A DNA stretch of 64,000 nucleotides from Bacteroidetes bacterium GWF2_33_16 (lineage in GTDB: Bacteria; Bacteroidota; Bacteroidia; Bacteroidales; UBA12077), in the NCBI GenBank assembly GCA_001768565.1, contig MEOE01000019.1, positions 37,094 through 101,093 of the forward strand, given 5' to 3'. The notes under the pieces were generated by a model. The model did no database searches. It worked only from the letters and a program-made list of their open reading frames with translations, and was not told the origin of the DNA. Positions 53,240-63,122 of the stretch are shown piece after piece (positions within the stretch are counted from its first letter, which is position 1; every line of letters begins with the position of its first letter). The position numbers and the translations under genes are program-made.

Positions 53240-54403
53240 TTAAAGCTTAATAATATAGGCTAATACATAGTATGGTGGGCGATTCTCGTGAGCAAGATTA
53301 TTTCCTCTAGGATAAATAGTATGATTATGGATATTATTAACCATATACTTATTCATATTCGTATTTATGTTATCAATTTCCGTTTGGAGGAAATCAGCTG
53401 CAGCTTTATCTCCTAGCGTAATACAATTATCCTCGCTTCCACTACCATCATTATCAAATATATCTCTAGTATTTCCTACAAAGTTCCATGTATGTTTATG
53501 AGTATCTGTTGCAGTTTTTTGATCATTAAGAGTATTATTATCATGATTATGTAAAGGCATTTGAGCTTCTGTGATTTTTACTTTGTCTACACCAATTGTA
53601 CTTGCTCCAATGGAGTAAGTTATGTTAGGGCCATTGGTATATGAGCCATCTTGATTTAAAGTTCTTTCTGGTCTTGTTCCATATCCAACAATAAACCTAC
53701 CTCTAAGGTCTGGTGAAACGACATTTGCTGTTCCGTCTGCTGCCGCATACTCTGTTCCATCACATAAGCCCCAACCAATACTTTTTAAGTATATTTTGTC
53801 AGTGTTTCCACTCCACATAATAATAGCTCCTTTTGGGAGTAAATCGTAACCATATGTCCTAATCCTACCAGAAGCATTAATATTTCCATCTACTTCAAGT
53901 TTTTCGGTGTCTCCGGCATCTGGAGCGTTTCCAATTTTTACCTGTCCTTTAATGTAGGCTCCGTCAGCTTGTGCTACAACATCTGCACCAACTGCTAAAT
54001 TGCCTACAACTGTAAGTTTACTTTGCGGAGTATTACTTCCAATTCCAACTTTAGTATCTGGATATATATGTGCTGATATTTTTTGTCCATTTGCAGATGG
54101 ATCTCCTAAATTTAATTTCCATCCCCATGCTGGTAAGGCCATCCAATCGGTTCCATTAAAATAACAGAAAATACTTAAATCTGTACAATAGCATAGAAGT
54201 CCTTCAGCAGGATTAGGGATTAATTGTATCTCTGAAGATGTTAACCGGGGAATTAACAATCCTTTATTATCTGATTTTAGATCTAAAATAGCTGAAGAAT
54301 CAGGTGTAGGTTGGTTGATACCTACCTGCGCATGGCCAATAGAAAATTGCAAGCATAAAGTGAGTGCAATGAGTGTTGTTTTTAAAATTCGTGAGTTTTT
54401 CAT
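53240..54403 (-). CDS. Tail-collar-like surface protein
   Basis: A 387-residue protein with a signal peptide (ending GHAQ). The region GINQPTPDSSAILDLKSDNK with GLLIPRLT is the common N-terminal leader of Bacteroidota fiber-like proteins. The C-terminal half has a phage tail-collar-like domain (LPKGAIIMWSGN, GWGLCDGTEY, LRGRFIVGYG, a His-rich MPLHNHDN segment). It has no T9SS sorting domain. The domain forms trimeric receptor-binding tips in phage. Here, in an operon of surface proteins, it is probably part of an external structure, not phage. The start overlaps the end of the FN3 gene by 4 bases (ATGA). Confidence 0.75.
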   Translation of the reverse strand: MKNSRILKTTLIALTLCLQFSIGHAQVGINQPTPDSSAILDLKSDNKGLLIPRLTSSEIQLIPNPAEGLLCYCTDLSIFCYFNGTDWMALPAWGWKLNLGDPSANGQKISAHIYPDTKVGIGSNTPQSKLTVVGNLAVGADVVAQADGAYIKGQVKIGNAPDAGDTEKLEVDGNINASGRIRTYGYDLLPKGAIIMWSGNTDKIYLKSIGWGLCDGTEYAAADGTANVVSPDLRGRFIVGYGTRPERTLNQDGSYTNGPNITYSIGASTIGVDKVKITEAQMPLHNHDNNTLNDQKTATDTHKHTWNFVGNTRDIFDNDGSGSEDNCITLGDKAAADFLQTEIDNINTNMNKYMVNNIHNHTIYPRGNNLAHENRPPYYVLAYIIKL

Positions 54404-56364
54404 GGTATGCTTATTTTTTTAGTTTTTGATTTAACCTGTTTATTATCTGTAGTAAAGGCTTTAATTTCATACAAATATTCTTTTCCGGCACTTATGTTTT
54501 TATCTGTAAATTCGGGTTTTGGCAATAAACCGCTTATGGGTTTAAAATTTTCTTGTTCGTTGGTTTTACGATAAACGATATAGCCTTTTATTTCGTTATC
54601 CGATTTTACTTCCCAGCTTATCTGTACATGCTGTTTTTTCTTTTTATACTCAACAGTAATCTTTCTAAAATCAATGTTTACTTCTGTCTCAATGCATAGC
54701 TTTGCAGCATATAATTCCGATTTCTCCGACAAATTTCCAGAACTATCAACAGCAATTATGAAGTAATTATAGTCCACATTAGGCAGTGCCAATCGGTCGG
54801 TAAATAATTCAATACCTTTAATCAGGTTTACATTCAGTTGAATCGGGGTTTTATCTTTTTCGGCACGATAAACCTGATAACCTGCCAGATCAAGATCAAA
54901 TACAGGCAACCATTCTACGATCAAACCTTTCTTTTCTTGCGATATGGATTTAATTACTGGTTTCTGGGGTGGAATAGCGTCGGGTATTCGCGTAATGGCA
55001 AAATCGGAATAATCACTTTTATTGTATGCTGAGTCGATAGCAATTACCCTGTAAAGAAAATTGTTTTTCACTTCCCTGGGCAAATAATTAATAAAACGAT
55101 TTTCTTTTATAGGATCAGCATTTAATAAACTATAGTTTTTAGAGTCGGAATCAATGGTTCTGTAAACATAATATCCCAACAAATCGGGCTCTGTATTTTC
55201 CTGCCAGCTTAAAATAATTACCCCTGTATCGGCAGAAGCAATTAATAATTTTGGTTTTGCTGGAGGAAAAATATCATTAATTACAGCCGGATAAATTTCG
55301 GAAAAAGATTCGTTTCCACTTTCATCTATTGTAGATACTTTATAATTGTGTACCCCGATATCCTTTACACTGTCTGTATAAGTATGGTATTCTTTTCCGA
55401 TTGGGGTATTATTTATTCTTTTAAAAGCAGTATCATTCATGCTGGTTTTATAAATATAGTAACCGGCAAGGTCAGGTACATTTTTGTTTTCCCAATAAAG
55501 GCGTACATTTTTCCCAACAACCTCGGTAATTAATTTGTCGGGTGGCGGTGGTGGAGAAATATCTTTTATGGTAAATGTTATTTTAGGGCTTAATTTACTT
55601 TCTCTCCCGAAATAATCTATTCCGGAAATTTCGTAGCTATAACTTTCTTCAATTTTCAGGCTGTCGTCTGTAAAAAAAATTTCGGGATAATTTCCTTGTT
55701 CATCTGCCGATGCTATAATAGGAACACTTGTTAACTTTTCTTTTTCTGCATTATTTATAGCGCGATAAAGATATACTCCCATAAATAGATCTTCGTTCGG
55801 AATCCATGAGAAATTTGCAGAATAATCGTTTTGGACCACTTTAAGAGAATCAGGAGCAGATTTGGGAATATATTTATCTGCAACAATCCATTCCGATAAT
55901 CCCAGCTCAGATTCTTTGGTATTTTCAATCTCATTTATTTTATACCTGTATTCTTTTCCTAAAGTAATATCCTTATCGAAAAACTGAATCCCTAAAAATT
56001 CAGAAAATTCAGGATACTCAACCGACCGAATCATAATTACGAATTTGGTGATTCCGTCAAGATCTTTCGCACGTGATCCCAATATTTTATTTTCGATAAT
56101 ATTAAAAAGGGGATCTTGTTCTTTCAGTTTTTCGGAAAGTTGATTTTTTCGTACAATGGGTATCGTATTTATTTTTATCCAGTTAAGATCATTTTTTTCC
56201 TGTCGGTATATATTTACAGGGTTCTCGGTATAAATAGTTTCGGTATACCATTTTATAATTATCTGATTGTTTTGATCGCTACTTACCAGAACCTTTGCTT
56301 TTTCTTGTGCAAGCGAAGTACTAATAATTAAAAGTAAGCTTATGAATGTATATAGTTTTTTCAT
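54400..56364 (-). CDS. Secreted protein made of six fibronectin type III domains
   Basis: A 654-residue protein with a signal peptide (ending SLAQ). It consists almost entirely of six FN3 domains of about 95 residues, with conserved LAGYYIYK, LLGYYVYR, LAGYQVYR and IKGYIVYR cores and DEYYR-like strands at the domain ends. It has no sorting domain and no catalytic motif, so it is likely a periplasmic or surface scaffold. It lies 8 bases after the TANFOR-like gene and overlaps the collar-like gene by 4 bases. This tight spacing suggests subunits made in fixed ratio. The biological partner is unknown. Confidence 0.82.
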   Translation of the reverse strand: MKKLYTFISLLLIISTSLAQEKAKVLVSSDQNNQIIIKWYTETIYTENPVNIYRQEKNDLNWIKINTIPIVRKNQLSEKLKEQDPLFNIIENKILGSRAKDLDGITKFVIMIRSVEYPEFSEFLGIQFFDKDITLGKEYRYKINEIENTKESELGLSEWIVADKYIPKSAPDSLKVVQNDYSANFSWIPNEDLFMGVYLYRAINNAEKEKLTSVPIIASADEQGNYPEIFFTDDSLKIEESYSYEISGIDYFGRESKLSPKITFTIKDISPPPPPDKLITEVVGKNVRLYWENKNVPDLAGYYIYKTSMNDTAFKRINNTPIGKEYHTYTDSVKDIGVHNYKVSTIDESGNESFSEIYPAVINDIFPPAKPKLLIASADTGVIILSWQENTEPDLLGYYVYRTIDSDSKNYSLLNADPIKENRFINYLPREVKNNFLYRVIAIDSAYNKSDYSDFAITRIPDAIPPQKPVIKSISQEKKGLIVEWLPVFDLDLAGYQVYRAEKDKTPIQLNVNLIKGIELFTDRLALPNVDYNYFIIAVDSSGNLSEKSELYAAKLCIETEVNIDFRKITVEYKKKKQHVQISWEVKSDNEIKGYIVYRKTNEQENFKPISGLLPKPEFTDKNISAGKEYLYEIKAFTTDNKQVKSKTKKISIP

Positions 56365-56372
56365 CTTTTGAA

Positions 56373-59300
56373 TTACAATTTATACTCGGTTGATAAATTA
56401 AAATCACAGGTAATAATGCTAAGAAATTTGGCATGCCCGGAAACATTGCCACTAATTTTTCTGGTACTGTTGTAGTAGGTTAAATCACCTTTTAAATTAA
56501 CACTTGCAACATTAAAATTGCCAAAGGTACATAGTGTTCCACCTGTTGTAACATATAGTCCTGCGTTAAAATCAACACGGAAACTTGCCTCATTAAGTAC
56601 AATATCGGGTCTGTAGGTAATAGATGCAAAAATATCTGCTTTAAGGCTGGCTTCGGCTTTTATACCTAAATTACAAATGTCAGAACTTATGCTACCTTCA
56701 AACCCATACCTTACATATGCTCCAAGACCAATATTAAATATTGTTGGGTTAAGCGAGAAGTACCCGGTTAGTCGCACTGGCCCGCTGGCACACAATGGCT
56801 GAACAACTACGGGACTTGCCTTTGACGCAAGATTTACATTAAATGTTTCTGTGTTAATATCAATGTGTAGTTTCCCGTGTCCGCAAATGGCCTCATTTCT
56901 TGATTGCCCAAAGAAATCGCCAATAAACTGATGTTTGTTCGAAGGATTATATGTCATACAACCAAGTCCTTCAATAACAGGTTTAGCGCCCGGTTTATTA
57001 CCCCAGTTCGAAGTAACCTGCAAACCAATGTTTCTTAAACTTCCTGTACTGGTAAAGTTTATTTCCATAGTTCCTGTACCTTGAACTACTTCCCCCTTTT
57101 TAGCAAAATCAACATAATCAACAAGGAGGTAATTCCCATACGAAATACTTGGGTCTATTACATAACTCACTTCTATTTCACCAGGTTCGAATGAGATTTC
57201 AGGAATTGAAAAATTTATATTTAATTCAGGTAGCAAAGCTTCTAAATTTGGCAGATCAGGCAACTGTAAACGCCAGTCGGGCCATTCCAGTTTTGGCAAT
57301 TGTGGTATTTTAAAATAAATAGCACCCCAATCTATACCAGGGAATATCATTATTATACGACACAGGTCTTTGTCGGGAAATATTTCGCTAATCTGTGGCC
57401 AGGTAATTGAAGGGTATTCAACTTTTATTCCACTCCAGTCTTCATCGTACATAATAGCTTCTAAATCGTCATAATCAGGTTCAGGAAGCTCGCTTAATAC
57501 TTTGTTAAACAAATATTCAGATAATTCGCAAAGATTTGGAACCGAAGGCCATTTAAAATCCGGCATCTGACATAGAATATCGCCCCATTGCAGTCCCTGC
57601 TTATTATCGTCCATTACCTTTTGGCACCAATCGAATCCCGGAAAAACTTTTGCCAATTGGGCATAGGTAAATTCGTTATATTTTTCCTTCACATTATCTT
57701 CGTATCCTTTCTCTAACCTTGCTCTTGCTTCTGCAGCAATCATCTGGTTTAAGAATTCAGATTCTGCTGGGCCATTTGTTTTAATATAGTTCTGTATATC
57801 ATCAAAATTAGGTTCGGGAAATTTTTCGAGAACAGACTCAAAGGCTTTTTTATTTAAACCGCAAAGCAATTTTTTAATTTCTTCAACATTTAAATGATTT
57901 AATATGTTGCAGATATCTACTTCAGGTATATCGGGCAAGCTTAAATCAAGGTTGTATTCTTTTAATCCTGGTTCTTCGATTTTGTCAAAATCCATATTGC
58001 AGTCTACGCCAATAGGTATCTCTGGTCGCATGTGATGATAGACTCTTCCGGTTACTCCTGTTATCTCAAGAGGACCGACTTTAAGTCCGGTTTTCGACAT
58101 ACTCACTTTTTTTAGCTTTGTATTTTTTCCTTCAGGAACCGTTGCTTCTTCAGCTTCATGTCCCGATGTACTTACACCAATTTCAGCAAACCAATATGTC
58201 GTGCCTTCATGCTTTCCTAGTAAGAACTGAACTTTGGCAGCATATTCCTGAGGCTGTTTAATTTTACCGTCCATTAAGCCGTAAAACGCATTACCCCAAA
58301 CCGGATGGTTGTTTTCTATAACTAATCCACCTTCGAACTCAATTACAGGTGTGTTTATTCGTATATATGGAAGATTGGCAAATATTTCTTCTGGCGATGA
58401 TAAATTGATATCCATCTGAATATAATTTTGAACCCAACTAATAACTTCATAGCTGGCTACAGCACTTTCAATTTTTTCATACGAAGCTAAATTTATTCGT
58501 GGAGGAGAAGCATCTTTGCCCGATATATCTTCAGAAAGAATTATTGAACCACAAGCACCAATAAGGTAGTTGTTTGTATGTCTGCCAGCCGTAAGAGAAT
58601 CGATCGTTATATCGTAAGTATCGTAATATTTGGCAGAAATTTGACGAGCTAAAGCTTTTTTCCCGTCAGCTTTGTTAAAGCCGAAATTTCCATTTCCCCA
58701 AACACATAATCCTGAAATGTTAGTTGCATAGGTTTGTATTGCTGGCCAGTCAAAATCAACAACAAGTTCGAGTCTTTCCTTATCTTTAAAAACAGCTTGT
58801 TTGATTAAAAGATCAACATGTAACTTTTCTTTATCAGCATTAAAGCTAACCGTTTCGCCAACAAGCATATCTTCTAAGGAGCAAACCAGAAGTCCGCTTT
58901 GAGCAAGAGGAATAATATATTCCAATCCCTTATCGCGTTTAAGTATTGGAATTTTCATGTTGGCCTTGAAAAAACTTTCTTTAACATCGCATTGCTCAAT
59001 GTCGATTGATAGTTTTGTAATCTCTGTTGTAAAAGTATTATATGAAGCGGTATTATTTGAACTAAATGATAAATCTGCTTTTAAGGTTAATCCATTAGAA
59101 TTAAGCCAGCTTTGGTATTTATCAGAGCTGGTTAGCGAAAATTCTGATTGCAGATCATTGTTTAATTTTAACTGATTGGCATTATCAACATTGGCTTTAA
59201 TGTCAACGATGAAACGATTAATATAAATGCCTTTCCATTCAGGATTGTTAGTTACTTTTTCTATAGATTTATTATCAGAAAAATCCACGGTATATTCAAG

Positions 59301-61211
59301 CGGGTTATAATGAATATTGGTATTTGGAATCAACAATATGCTTTTTGGTGCTCTTACATTTTCCTGTGAAAAATAATAGAGATTATCAATATTCCTAAAT
59401 GGAAGAGCCATTCTTTGCTGATCGATGTTTTTAATTTTTTCTGGCAACAAAATATTTCCAAAGAAGCGAAGTCTATATTTGTTTTGTGAAACCAGAAAAT
59501 TAGAAAGGCTATCGAATTCAAAACTAAAGTTTGTTGGATCGAGGAGTGTAAATTTGTTTTTATTTCCCAAAGAAATACTCCCTAACAATTTATAAGAATT
59601 GTAATTAAACCAACCGGGTTCAGAAATTACTTTTTCTACATCAGGAGAGTCGCTTGCTAAAGGGAAATCCCACTCAACAACTCCTTTTATTGATAACTTA
59701 TCTTTATCTAATCGCAATGCATCAGCAAAGAAATAGGCATTGCCATTGTCTTTATAATCCGGATTTAATTCAATAGTTACAAAATCATTTAATTCGGAAT
59801 ACAAACTACCGCTACTGAGCACATATTCACCACCTGCATCAACAATTTTTAAATGCTCAAAATCAAATTCATGCATATTTCCTTCTTCATCAATTTTTAC
59901 TTTTCCTTTTCCTGATAAGTCGGTTAAATTGTCATTATAGGTTCGTGTAACAGATACCTTGTGATTTCCGGCCCAAAACCATTCAATAATGGGAGGTCCG
60001 GTAAATTTGTACACATCGCTTTTAGCAACTTCCTGTTCTCCTGTATAAGCAGTTACTTTCCATGCATAATTTTGCTGTGGCTTAAGTTTTTCATTAAGAA
60101 CAATATCCCCTCCATAAGTGGCTAAGAGCGGATTTGTGGTTTCTTCGTACCATGTTTCATTCTGTTCCATGGCCTGGAGCGAATCTTGCCCTTCATGTAT
60201 TTCAACTATTTTAAAATGATAACTGGCTTGTTGCCCGTTTAGCGCATTGTTAGGGCTATCCCAACGGAAACGCTTATATTCACTAATAGTAAAACATTTT
60301 GTATTGCTTGGTGTGGTTATCTGAATATGCCCACCACTTGGATAACCATAATAGAACCATCCTACTTCGCTATATCCATTATTTTTAAAATTATCTTTTC
60401 CTTCCACATCGCGGGCCTTTATCCTAAATGAATATCTCTGACCAATTTCTAATGGAGGCTGATTCAAACTATAAACCAAGCTTGTATTGGGTGAAAATTC
60501 AGATTGATAAATTTTTTCAACAACATTGTTGGCAATTGAATTTTGAGGATTTTCATTCTTATCCAAAATTTTATACAAACTAAATTGAAACTCTGTACTT
60601 AATGGATTACTATTAAATGTAGGTGTTGATAATTGCCATTGAAAAAGAATATTTATGGGATCAATAATTTTTATTACTTCTCCTTTAAAAGGATTTTGTA
60701 CTAAAGGAATATCGTTTAGTTGTAATAATGCTCCCACACACGATTTGTTGGATAGTAATCGATTCGAATTGTAATCGTAAACTTCAATACAAAAAGTATA
60801 AAAACCTTGAGGCAATTTTCCGTTTGTTTGTAGTTCAGATAAAGAAATGCCTGCAATGTCAATGTTGTTATAATTCAGGTAAGTTTCTATTTGTTCTCCT
60901 GAGATATTTACAACAGATCCCGGATAAATGGTAATAGGTACACTAGGTATAAAATTTGGTTTTGTCGAAATTCTTACCTGATTGCTTTCGATAGTAATTT
61001 TTAATCGAACATTCCATGAAGGTTCATTTAAATCATTAAAAAGAATTGATGCTATTAGTTTATTGGAACCAATGGATGAATAATCGCTTAAAAAAGTTGA
61101 ATAAGGAGGGGTTAGTGTTGTAGTTATTGTAACAGGATTAGATATTTGTGAATATCCCAACGAAATATTCATAATAAAAATAATTAATCCCAAAATAGTT
61201 CTATTTCTCAT
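56373..61211 (-). CDS. Giant TANFOR-like secreted protein
   Basis: A 1612-residue protein with a signal peptide (ending GYSQ). The first 180 residues match the TANFOR domain as I recall it (PPYSTFLSDYSS, then a LPQGFYTFCIEVYDYNSN segment). Two FN3-like units follow (about 180-410), then a long beta-rich region (about 410-1060). Residues about 1115-1360 are an unusual Trp- and Pro-rich array with units such as FPGFDW, MPDFKWPS, YPSITWPQ and WPDWRLQLPDLPN. A final beta-rich part (about 1370-1612) is close to a barrel or solenoid. Function is unknown, probably a surface scaffold. It lies 12 bases after the barrel gene. Confidence 0.72.
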   Translation of the reverse strand: MRNRTILGLIIFIMNISLGYSQISNPVTITTTLTPPYSTFLSDYSSIGSNKLIASILFNDLNEPSWNVRLKITIESNQVRISTKPNFIPSVPITIYPGSVVNISGEQIETYLNYNNIDIAGISLSELQTNGKLPQGFYTFCIEVYDYNSNRLLSNKSCVGALLQLNDIPLVQNPFKGEVIKIIDPINILFQWQLSTPTFNSNPLSTEFQFSLYKILDKNENPQNSIANNVVEKIYQSEFSPNTSLVYSLNQPPLEIGQRYSFRIKARDVEGKDNFKNNGYSEVGWFYYGYPSGGHIQITTPSNTKCFTISEYKRFRWDSPNNALNGQQASYHFKIVEIHEGQDSLQAMEQNETWYEETTNPLLATYGGDIVLNEKLKPQQNYAWKVTAYTGEQEVAKSDVYKFTGPPIIEWFWAGNHKVSVTRTYNDNLTDLSGKGKVKIDEEGNMHEFDFEHLKIVDAGGEYVLSSGSLYSELNDFVTIELNPDYKDNGNAYFFADALRLDKDKLSIKGVVEWDFPLASDSPDVEKVISEPGWFNYNSYKLLGSISLGNKNKFTLLDPTNFSFEFDSLSNFLVSQNKYRLRFFGNILLPEKIKNIDQQRMALPFRNIDNLYYFSQENVRAPKSILLIPNTNIHYNPLEYTVDFSDNKSIEKVTNNPEWKGIYINRFIVDIKANVDNANQLKLNNDLQSEFSLTSSDKYQSWLNSNGLTLKADLSFSSNNTASYNTFTTEITKLSIDIEQCDVKESFFKANMKIPILKRDKGLEYIIPLAQSGLLVCSLEDMLVGETVSFNADKEKLHVDLLIKQAVFKDKERLELVVDFDWPAIQTYATNISGLCVWGNGNFGFNKADGKKALARQISAKYYDTYDITIDSLTAGRHTNNYLIGACGSIILSEDISGKDASPPRINLASYEKIESAVASYEVISWVQNYIQMDINLSSPEEIFANLPYIRINTPVIEFEGGLVIENNHPVWGNAFYGLMDGKIKQPQEYAAKVQFLLGKHEGTTYWFAEIGVSTSGHEAEEATVPEGKNTKLKKVSMSKTGLKVGPLEITGVTGRVYHHMRPEIPIGVDCNMDFDKIEEPGLKEYNLDLSLPDIPEVDICNILNHLNVEEIKKLLCGLNKKAFESVLEKFPEPNFDDIQNYIKTNGPAESEFLNQMIAAEARARLEKGYEDNVKEKYNEFTYAQLAKVFPGFDWCQKVMDDNKQGLQWGDILCQMPDFKWPSVPNLCELSEYLFNKVLSELPEPDYDDLEAIMYDEDWSGIKVEYPSITWPQISEIFPDKDLCRIIMIFPGIDWGAIYFKIPQLPKLEWPDWRLQLPDLPNLEALLPELNINFSIPEISFEPGEIEVSYVIDPSISYGNYLLVDYVDFAKKGEVVQGTGTMEINFTSTGSLRNIGLQVTSNWGNKPGAKPVIEGLGCMTYNPSNKHQFIGDFFGQSRNEAICGHGKLHIDINTETFNVNLASKASPVVVQPLCASGPVRLTGYFSLNPTIFNIGLGAYVRYGFEGSISSDICNLGIKAEASLKADIFASITYRPDIVLNEASFRVDFNAGLYVTTGGTLCTFGNFNVASVNLKGDLTYYNSTRKISGNVSGHAKFLSIITCDFNLSTEYKL

Positions 61212-61223
61212 GGTTGCTCTTTA

Positions 61224-62918
61224 TTAAAGAATATAATTGTAAGCTATATTTCCTTGAAATTGATTTATTGTATTTATATCTGATGTTTTATTCAAAAAAC
61301 TGGCACTTATTCTAAAAGCATGATGCTTATTTATTTTATAGTCTGAAAAAAGTCGCAGGTTTAATAATGATGAATTATCTGTATTTGAATCAGTAATTAA
61401 ATAAGTTGTATTTAGTCCAATATTTAATTTGTTTTTTAGCATCATCTTGGAGATACCTAAAGTTGGGCCGTAAGATGTTGTATTTAGGTTGCTAGTGTTA
61501 AATATTGAGTAATTTACTGAAAGAAACAAAGAAATGGAATTTGGAATAAATCCTAAGCGATACATTAAATTGGTATTCAAAAATGAATTTGAAACATCTG
61601 TTACCTGAGTGCCTGATTGGTTAAGGGTATTCCCATTCTGATAACTTGCAAGTAAATTTATTCCCTGCTGAATGTCATTTGTTCCAAAATTGTAATTTGA
61701 AGTAATTCCAAAATTACTTGTTGCTTGAGTATACTTAATAGAATCAACTAATTGTATTTGAGTTGGTGTGGCGCTGCTGCTAAAATTTGAATAAGAAGCA
61801 GTTATGTTTAGTTTTTTGTTAACAAGATAAGTGCAATTAAAGGATGTAATAAATCTTTTATTTGTTGTAATCTGACTATGGTCGAGGTTGTTTTTCTGTG
61901 TTCCAAAATTGCCTGAAACAGACACTTTGTTTTTAAATAAAGATGTTGCAACATTGGCCGAAAACTCTTCTATATCATTGTTTATAAATGAAATACCTAA
62001 AGATTGGTACTCAGGATCAACTCTTTTATAACTTAAACCCAGCATTGCAAAATTAAAATTATAGTCCATTGCAAGCTGAAATGAATTATTAAATTGAGAT
62101 GATGTTCTGGGAGTAAATAAAAAGCCTAGATTATTCGAATATGTATAAGTTTTTTGCTCGATTTCAGGTTGTCGGGTATCCGTTGAAAAAGCACTTAAAG
62201 AATAGTTGAGTTTTACATTTAAATTTTTTGTTATACTGTTTCTGGTATTAATTCCAATTACAAAATTTTCTGCAGGTTTAACACCAATACTGTCGGGTAC
62301 TGATATTGAATTATTGTTATCTTCAGCTTTAAAAAGAATTAGGTCAAAAAATTGACCTTTTTTTCCAACAGTTATCATAGTTCCATAGCCCCAGCGCTCA
62401 TACACAGGTAAGTCATATAAAGCATTCGGATCGTATGCCGAAATAGATTTATACTGCTTAGCCGATGCAAAACGTCCATAGAACATTTTCAATTTAACAA
62501 TTGAATTCATGGGTTCATATTCAACCCCAGTGCCTAAGAATGTGATGCCCGACATAGTATATTGCGAAAAATCCATATTTCGGTAACCTAAGTGAAGCGT
62601 AACTGATTTGTATTTTGGACTTATCCCAAATTGTTTAAATGCATCATTATTTGCATCTAAAGATTTGTTATCTTTTGAAAAAAGGAAAGATATTGGAGCA
62701 TCAATTACTCCATAAAGACTAAGATTAAAATTCCCATTTATTAACCAGGTAAATGGGTCTCGTTGTGCTCCATCAGAATTTGTGGAATAAAAAGTAGCAT
62801 TTGCATTAATGCTACCAGTTAATTGTAGGGGTTTGTTTTTTATTATTTGTTCAACATCTTGAGCATAAACAATTCTTGTTAAAAATAGGAAAATGATAAC
62901 AATGGACTTATTGAGCAT
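61224..62918 (-). CDS. Outer-membrane beta-barrel protein, first gene of the surface operon
   Basis: A 564-residue protein with a signal peptide (about 1-19, ending VYAQ) and many amphipathic strands ending in an aromatic residue (LNLKLNYSLSAF, FNFAMLGLSYKRV, LNIGLNTTYLI, AYNYIL at the C-terminus). That is a large barrel, probably of 16 or more strands. It has no plug or TonB-box that I can see. I know of no named family, but it directly precedes the TANFOR-like gene by 12 bases and may be its secretion or anchoring partner. No clear Bacteroidetes -7 element is visible in the 200 bases upstream. Confidence 0.75.
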   Translation of the reverse strand: MLNKSIVIIFLFLTRIVYAQDVEQIIKNKPLQLTGSINANATFYSTNSDGAQRDPFTWLINGNFNLSLYGVIDAPISFLFSKDNKSLDANNDAFKQFGISPKYKSVTLHLGYRNMDFSQYTMSGITFLGTGVEYEPMNSIVKLKMFYGRFASAKQYKSISAYDPNALYDLPVYERWGYGTMITVGKKGQFFDLILFKAEDNNNSISVPDSIGVKPAENFVIGINTRNSITKNLNVKLNYSLSAFSTDTRQPEIEQKTYTYSNNLGFLFTPRTSSQFNNSFQLAMDYNFNFAMLGLSYKRVDPEYQSLGISFINNDIEEFSANVATSLFKNKVSVSGNFGTQKNNLDHSQITTNKRFITSFNCTYLVNKKLNITASYSNFSSSATPTQIQLVDSIKYTQATSNFGITSNYNFGTNDIQQGINLLASYQNGNTLNQSGTQVTDVSNSFLNTNLMYRLGFIPNSISLFLSVNYSIFNTSNLNTTSYGPTLGISKMMLKNKLNIGLNTTYLITDSNTDNSSLLNLRLFSDYKINKHHAFRISASFLNKTSDINTINQFQGNIAYNYIL

Positions 62919-63030
62919 AAATAAAAATTAAATAGAGAAATTGAATTAACCTTTATTGACCAATCTGTTGATTATCCAATTATTGATATAATTTATAAAA
63001 GGGTAATAAATTCCAGTATTTTAAAAATTA

Positions 63031-63065
63031 TAAAAAAAAAGATGTTAAAATTTATCTAACATCTT
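63031..63065 (-). terminator. Intrinsic terminator after the Crp/Fnr-like gene
   Basis: AAGATGTTA (63039-63047) and TAACATCTT (63057-63065) form a 9-bp stem. On the reverse strand a run of nine T's follows. It closes the regulator gene and separates it from the surface operon. Confidence 0.85.
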
Positions 63066-63122
63066 GGCACAAAGATATGATTAATACATTGTTGTATTTT
63101 TGGCATTTGCCAAAAAAAACGG

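Noticed and set aside
53240..54403. Possible prophage, suggested by the tail-collar-like gene
   Set aside because: No capsid, portal, terminase, integrase or lysis gene is nearby, and the gene is in an operon of Sec-exported surface proteins.
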